A DNA stretch of 7,338 nucleotides, taken from contig CAYOXD010000125.1 of NCBI GenBank assembly GCA_964407825.1, positions 1 to 7,338 of the forward strand. Reading direction: 5' to 3'. Position numbers and translations under genes: made by a program. Positions 5,549-7,338 of the stretch are shown in pieces; the stretch's first letter is position 1; the number at the start of each line of letters is the position of its first letter. A model generated the notes under the pieces. That model saw only the letters and a list, made by a program, of their open reading frames with translations. It did not search any database and had not been told where the DNA came from. This stretch comes from CAYOXD01 sp964407825 (lineage in GTDB: Bacteria > Desulfobacterota > Desulfobacteria > Desulfobacterales > JAFDDL01).

Positions 5549-7292
5549 TGTTTTTTCCCTTCCCTTCCATGGGCAGGGTGATCAGAAAACAAGCCCCCTG
5601 CCCCTCCTGGCTCGTCGCGGAGATGCTGCCGCCGATCTCCTGAACCAGGCCATAGGTGATGGACAGTCCCAGGCCGGTGCCGCCCTGCCGGGTCTTGGTC
5701 GAAAAAAAGGGCTCGAAGATCCGGTTCAAATCCGAGGCCGGAATGCCGCAGCCCGTATCGCAGATCCGGATCTCGAGGCAATCGTCCCGGCGGATCATCG
5801 CGATGTCGAGTTTCCCGCCGTCAGCCATGGCGTCCAAGGCGTTGTTGAAGAGGTTCAAAAAGATCTGCTGGAGCTTGCCGCGATCGCTTTGCACCAATGG
5901 CAGATCCTCCGCGGCGGTCAGGATCACCTCAATGCCGCGGTGCTCGGCCTCCTTTCCCAGGAAACCCAGGACCTCCCGAACGGTCTGCGCCAGATCCACC
6001 GGCTGGACCGTCACGTCCACATGCCGGGCGAAATTGAGCAACCGGTGGGTGATGGTGGCGCAGCGGTCCACGGAGGAGATCACTGCATCGATGAGGCCGA
6101 TCAATTTGAGCTGCTTCGGCAGCTCATGCAGGGGCAACAGCAGGTCCCTGAGGAGCCCGGCCTTCTCGTTGATAACGGCCAGGGGATTGTTGACCTCGTG
6201 GGCCACGCCGGCGGCAAGACGTCCCACAGAGGCCATCTTGCTGGCGTACTCCACTGCGTGAAGTCCCATCACCCGTTTCTGATCCGCAATGAAAATCCGG
6301 TTGACCAGATAGGTGCCCACACTCAAAATGACCACCAGGATCAGGATCAGGCTGATGCCCAGAAACCCGATCAGCTCCCTTCGGGTTACCTCCCAGGGCG
6401 CCATCAGCTCCTGCTTCCGCTTGACGATCATCAGCACAAAGGGGGACTGATCGATATAGGCGTAGCCAATGATCAATGCCGCGCCATCCGCGTCCGCACC
6501 CTCCAGAACCATGCTTTTTTCATGGTACGGGGGAACGGCCAGGGCCATCCTGTCTAGCACGCTGCCGTGCCAGCGGGAGGGTGTCTGCAGGGTCCCCTCG
6601 TGGTTGATGATAAAGGCGTCCCCCCGGCCGTCCAGCTCCAGGTGCGAGAGAAGCCCGCTGATGCGCTCGAAGTCCAGCGTGGCGCGCAGCACATGGAAAT
6701 CCGTCGATGTCCGGCCAGCGGCCACCGCGATCACCATGTGCGGGACATTGCGGTACCCCTTGAACACATCCGATATATGGTAGCCGCGCTCCCGGACCTC
6801 CCGGAACCACGCCTGGCCGCTGTAGTCCTTTCCCACCAGGTGGTAAGGTCCCACATACGCCACCTGTCGGCCCGAGGCATCGATGACCCCCATATCGGCA
6901 AAGCCGCCGAAGCTCGTCCTCAGGTCCGAAAGGATACGGGTGAGTCGCTCCTGCGAAAGGAGCTCCTGGAGCGTATGGTTCTGAATGATAAAATCGAGCG
7001 CCGCCTTTCGCTCCATCAGGAAAAACGAGATGGTCCGCCGTGTGTTGGAAACCAGCCGGCCTGCCCTCAGCAGGATCTCCGACTCGATGGACCGCTGGGT
7101 CATCCGATAGTCCACCAGGGCGAGGGTGACCAGCGGCAGGACGGCCACCAGGCTGCTCCAGAGCACTGCATGGATCCAGATCCTGCGGAAATTGAACAGG
7201 GAGCGGCCCGGCTGGCTTCCGGAATCCAGATGGTCCCAGAATCGGGGCGTGATCCTGTCCAGCAGGGCGACTTTGGTCCTCCTTTCAGCCAT
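5517..7292 (-). CDS. Membrane sensor histidine kinase with dCache-like sensor and NtrB-type kinase core
   Basis: This 591-residue protein has an N-terminal cytoplasmic stretch, a transmembrane helix near 39-60, an extracytoplasmic sensor region (~61-305) and a second transmembrane helix near 307-330. The sensor looks like a dCache domain, a periplasmic small-ligand sensor; the YSGQAWFREV and HISDVFKGYRNVPHMVIAVAA segments are typical. No HAMP domain fits in the ~20 residues before the kinase core. The H-box LAAGVAHEVNNPLAVI has His365. The ATPase boxes are complete: N-box LNLFNNALDA (479-488), DTGCGI (512-517), FEPFFSTK (526-533) and GGTGLGLSI (537-545). It should therefore be an active kinase. 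AAGG lies five bases upstream of the ATG. The frame stays open upstream to the window edge through a hexamer repeat, so a longer N-terminus cannot be excluded. The ligand is unknown. Confidence 0.95.
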   Translation of the reverse strand: MAERRTKVALLDRITPRFWDHLDSGSQPGRSLFNFRRIWIHAVLWSSLVAVLPLVTLALVDYRMTQRSIESEILLRAGRLVSNTRRTISFFLMERKAALDFIIQNHTLQELLSQERLTRILSDLRTSFGGFADMGVIDASGRQVAYVGPYHLVGKDYSGQAWFREVRERGYHISDVFKGYRNVPHMVIAVAAGRTSTDFHVLRATLDFERISGLLSHLELDGRGDAFIINHEGTLQTPSRWHGSVLDRMALAVPPYHEKSMVLEGADADGAALIIGYAYIDQSPFVLMIVKRKQELMAPWEVTRRELIGFLGISLILILVVILSVGTYLVNRIFIADQKRVMGLHAVEYASKMASVGRLAAGVAHEVNNPLAVINEKAGLLRDLLLPLHELPKQLKLIGLIDAVISSVDRCATITHRLLNFARHVDVTVQPVDLAQTVREVLGFLGKEAEHRGIEVILTAAEDLPLVQSDRGKLQQIFLNLFNNALDAMADGGKLDIAMIRRDDCLEIRICDTGCGIPASDLNRIFEPFFSTKTRQGGTGLGLSITYGLVQEIGGSISATSQEGQGACFLITLPMEGKGKNNASHTCAFGG

Positions 7293-7316
7293 AGCTGCCT
7301 TGCCCTTGTCCTTAAT

Positions 7317-7338
7317 TCGTTGTCGTTGTCGTTGTCGT
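7317..7338. repeat. TCGTTG hexanucleotide tandem repeat, cut by window edge
   Basis: TCGTTG is repeated perfectly three times plus four bases, running to the last base of the window, so the true copy number is unknown. On the minus strand it lies 25 bases upstream of the sensor kinase ATG and is in frame with it, reading as alternating Arg-Gln codons followed by IKDKGKAA and the annotated Met. It may be a non-coding spacer repeat between promoter and gene, or a coding repeat in a longer kinase N-terminus. Confidence 0.8.

Noticed and set aside
5304..6557. Long plus-strand open frame (417 codons) across the receiver and kinase genes.
   Set aside because: Antisense shadow. Its translation is rich in His, Gln, Arg and Pro with no motifs, while the minus strand carries complete kinase and receiver signatures.
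1..7338. CRISPR arrays, tRNA or rRNA genes, insertion sequences and attachment sites.
   Set aside because: Looked for on both strands by eye. I saw no regularly spaced repeats, cloverleaf-like sequence, transposase motifs or paired terminal repeats.

Overview
The window looks like moderately GC-rich bacterial DNA from a Gram-negative organism. My best guess is the deltaproteobacterial/Desulfobacterota group. This rests on the style of the stand-alone receiver proteins (one ends in a charged helical tail finishing in Gly-Trp) and on the NtrB-like sensor kinase, not on any marker gene. A run of exactly 100 Ns at 2539-2638 shows that the sequence comes from a draft or scaffolded assembly.

Left part, plus strand. 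Positions 1-478 contain no gene I can support. This stretch is visibly more AT-rich than the rest and holds a good sigma70-type promoter (128-155) followed by several inverted repeats. It leads into a small GYD-domain protein (479-802). Next come an exported serpin-type protease inhibitor (970-2235), an acylphosphatase whose last codons fall in the gap (2273-2538), and, after the gap, a 413-residue protein with a stand-alone PEP/pyruvate-binding ATP-grasp-like domain (2698-3939).

Right part, minus strand. Four genes read leftward and converge on the plus-strand block, with only 28 bases between the facing stop codons. In transcription order they are a membrane sensor histidine kinase with a dCache-like sensor region (7292-5517), a single-domain receiver (5548-5165), a small protein with a histidine-kinase H-box but a decayed ATPase domain (5168-4497), and a second single-domain receiver (4396-3968). 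The first three genes overlap each other.

The order kinase, receiver, phosphotransferase-like protein, receiver is what a four-step phosphorelay would need (compare KinA-Spo0F-Spo0B-Spo0A, or CckA-ChpT). I regard this as the most interesting feature of the window. Neither receiver has a DNA-binding or enzymatic output domain, so the final output would have to act through a protein partner. A hexanucleotide tandem repeat lies just upstream of the kinase start, at the window edge, and is in frame with it.
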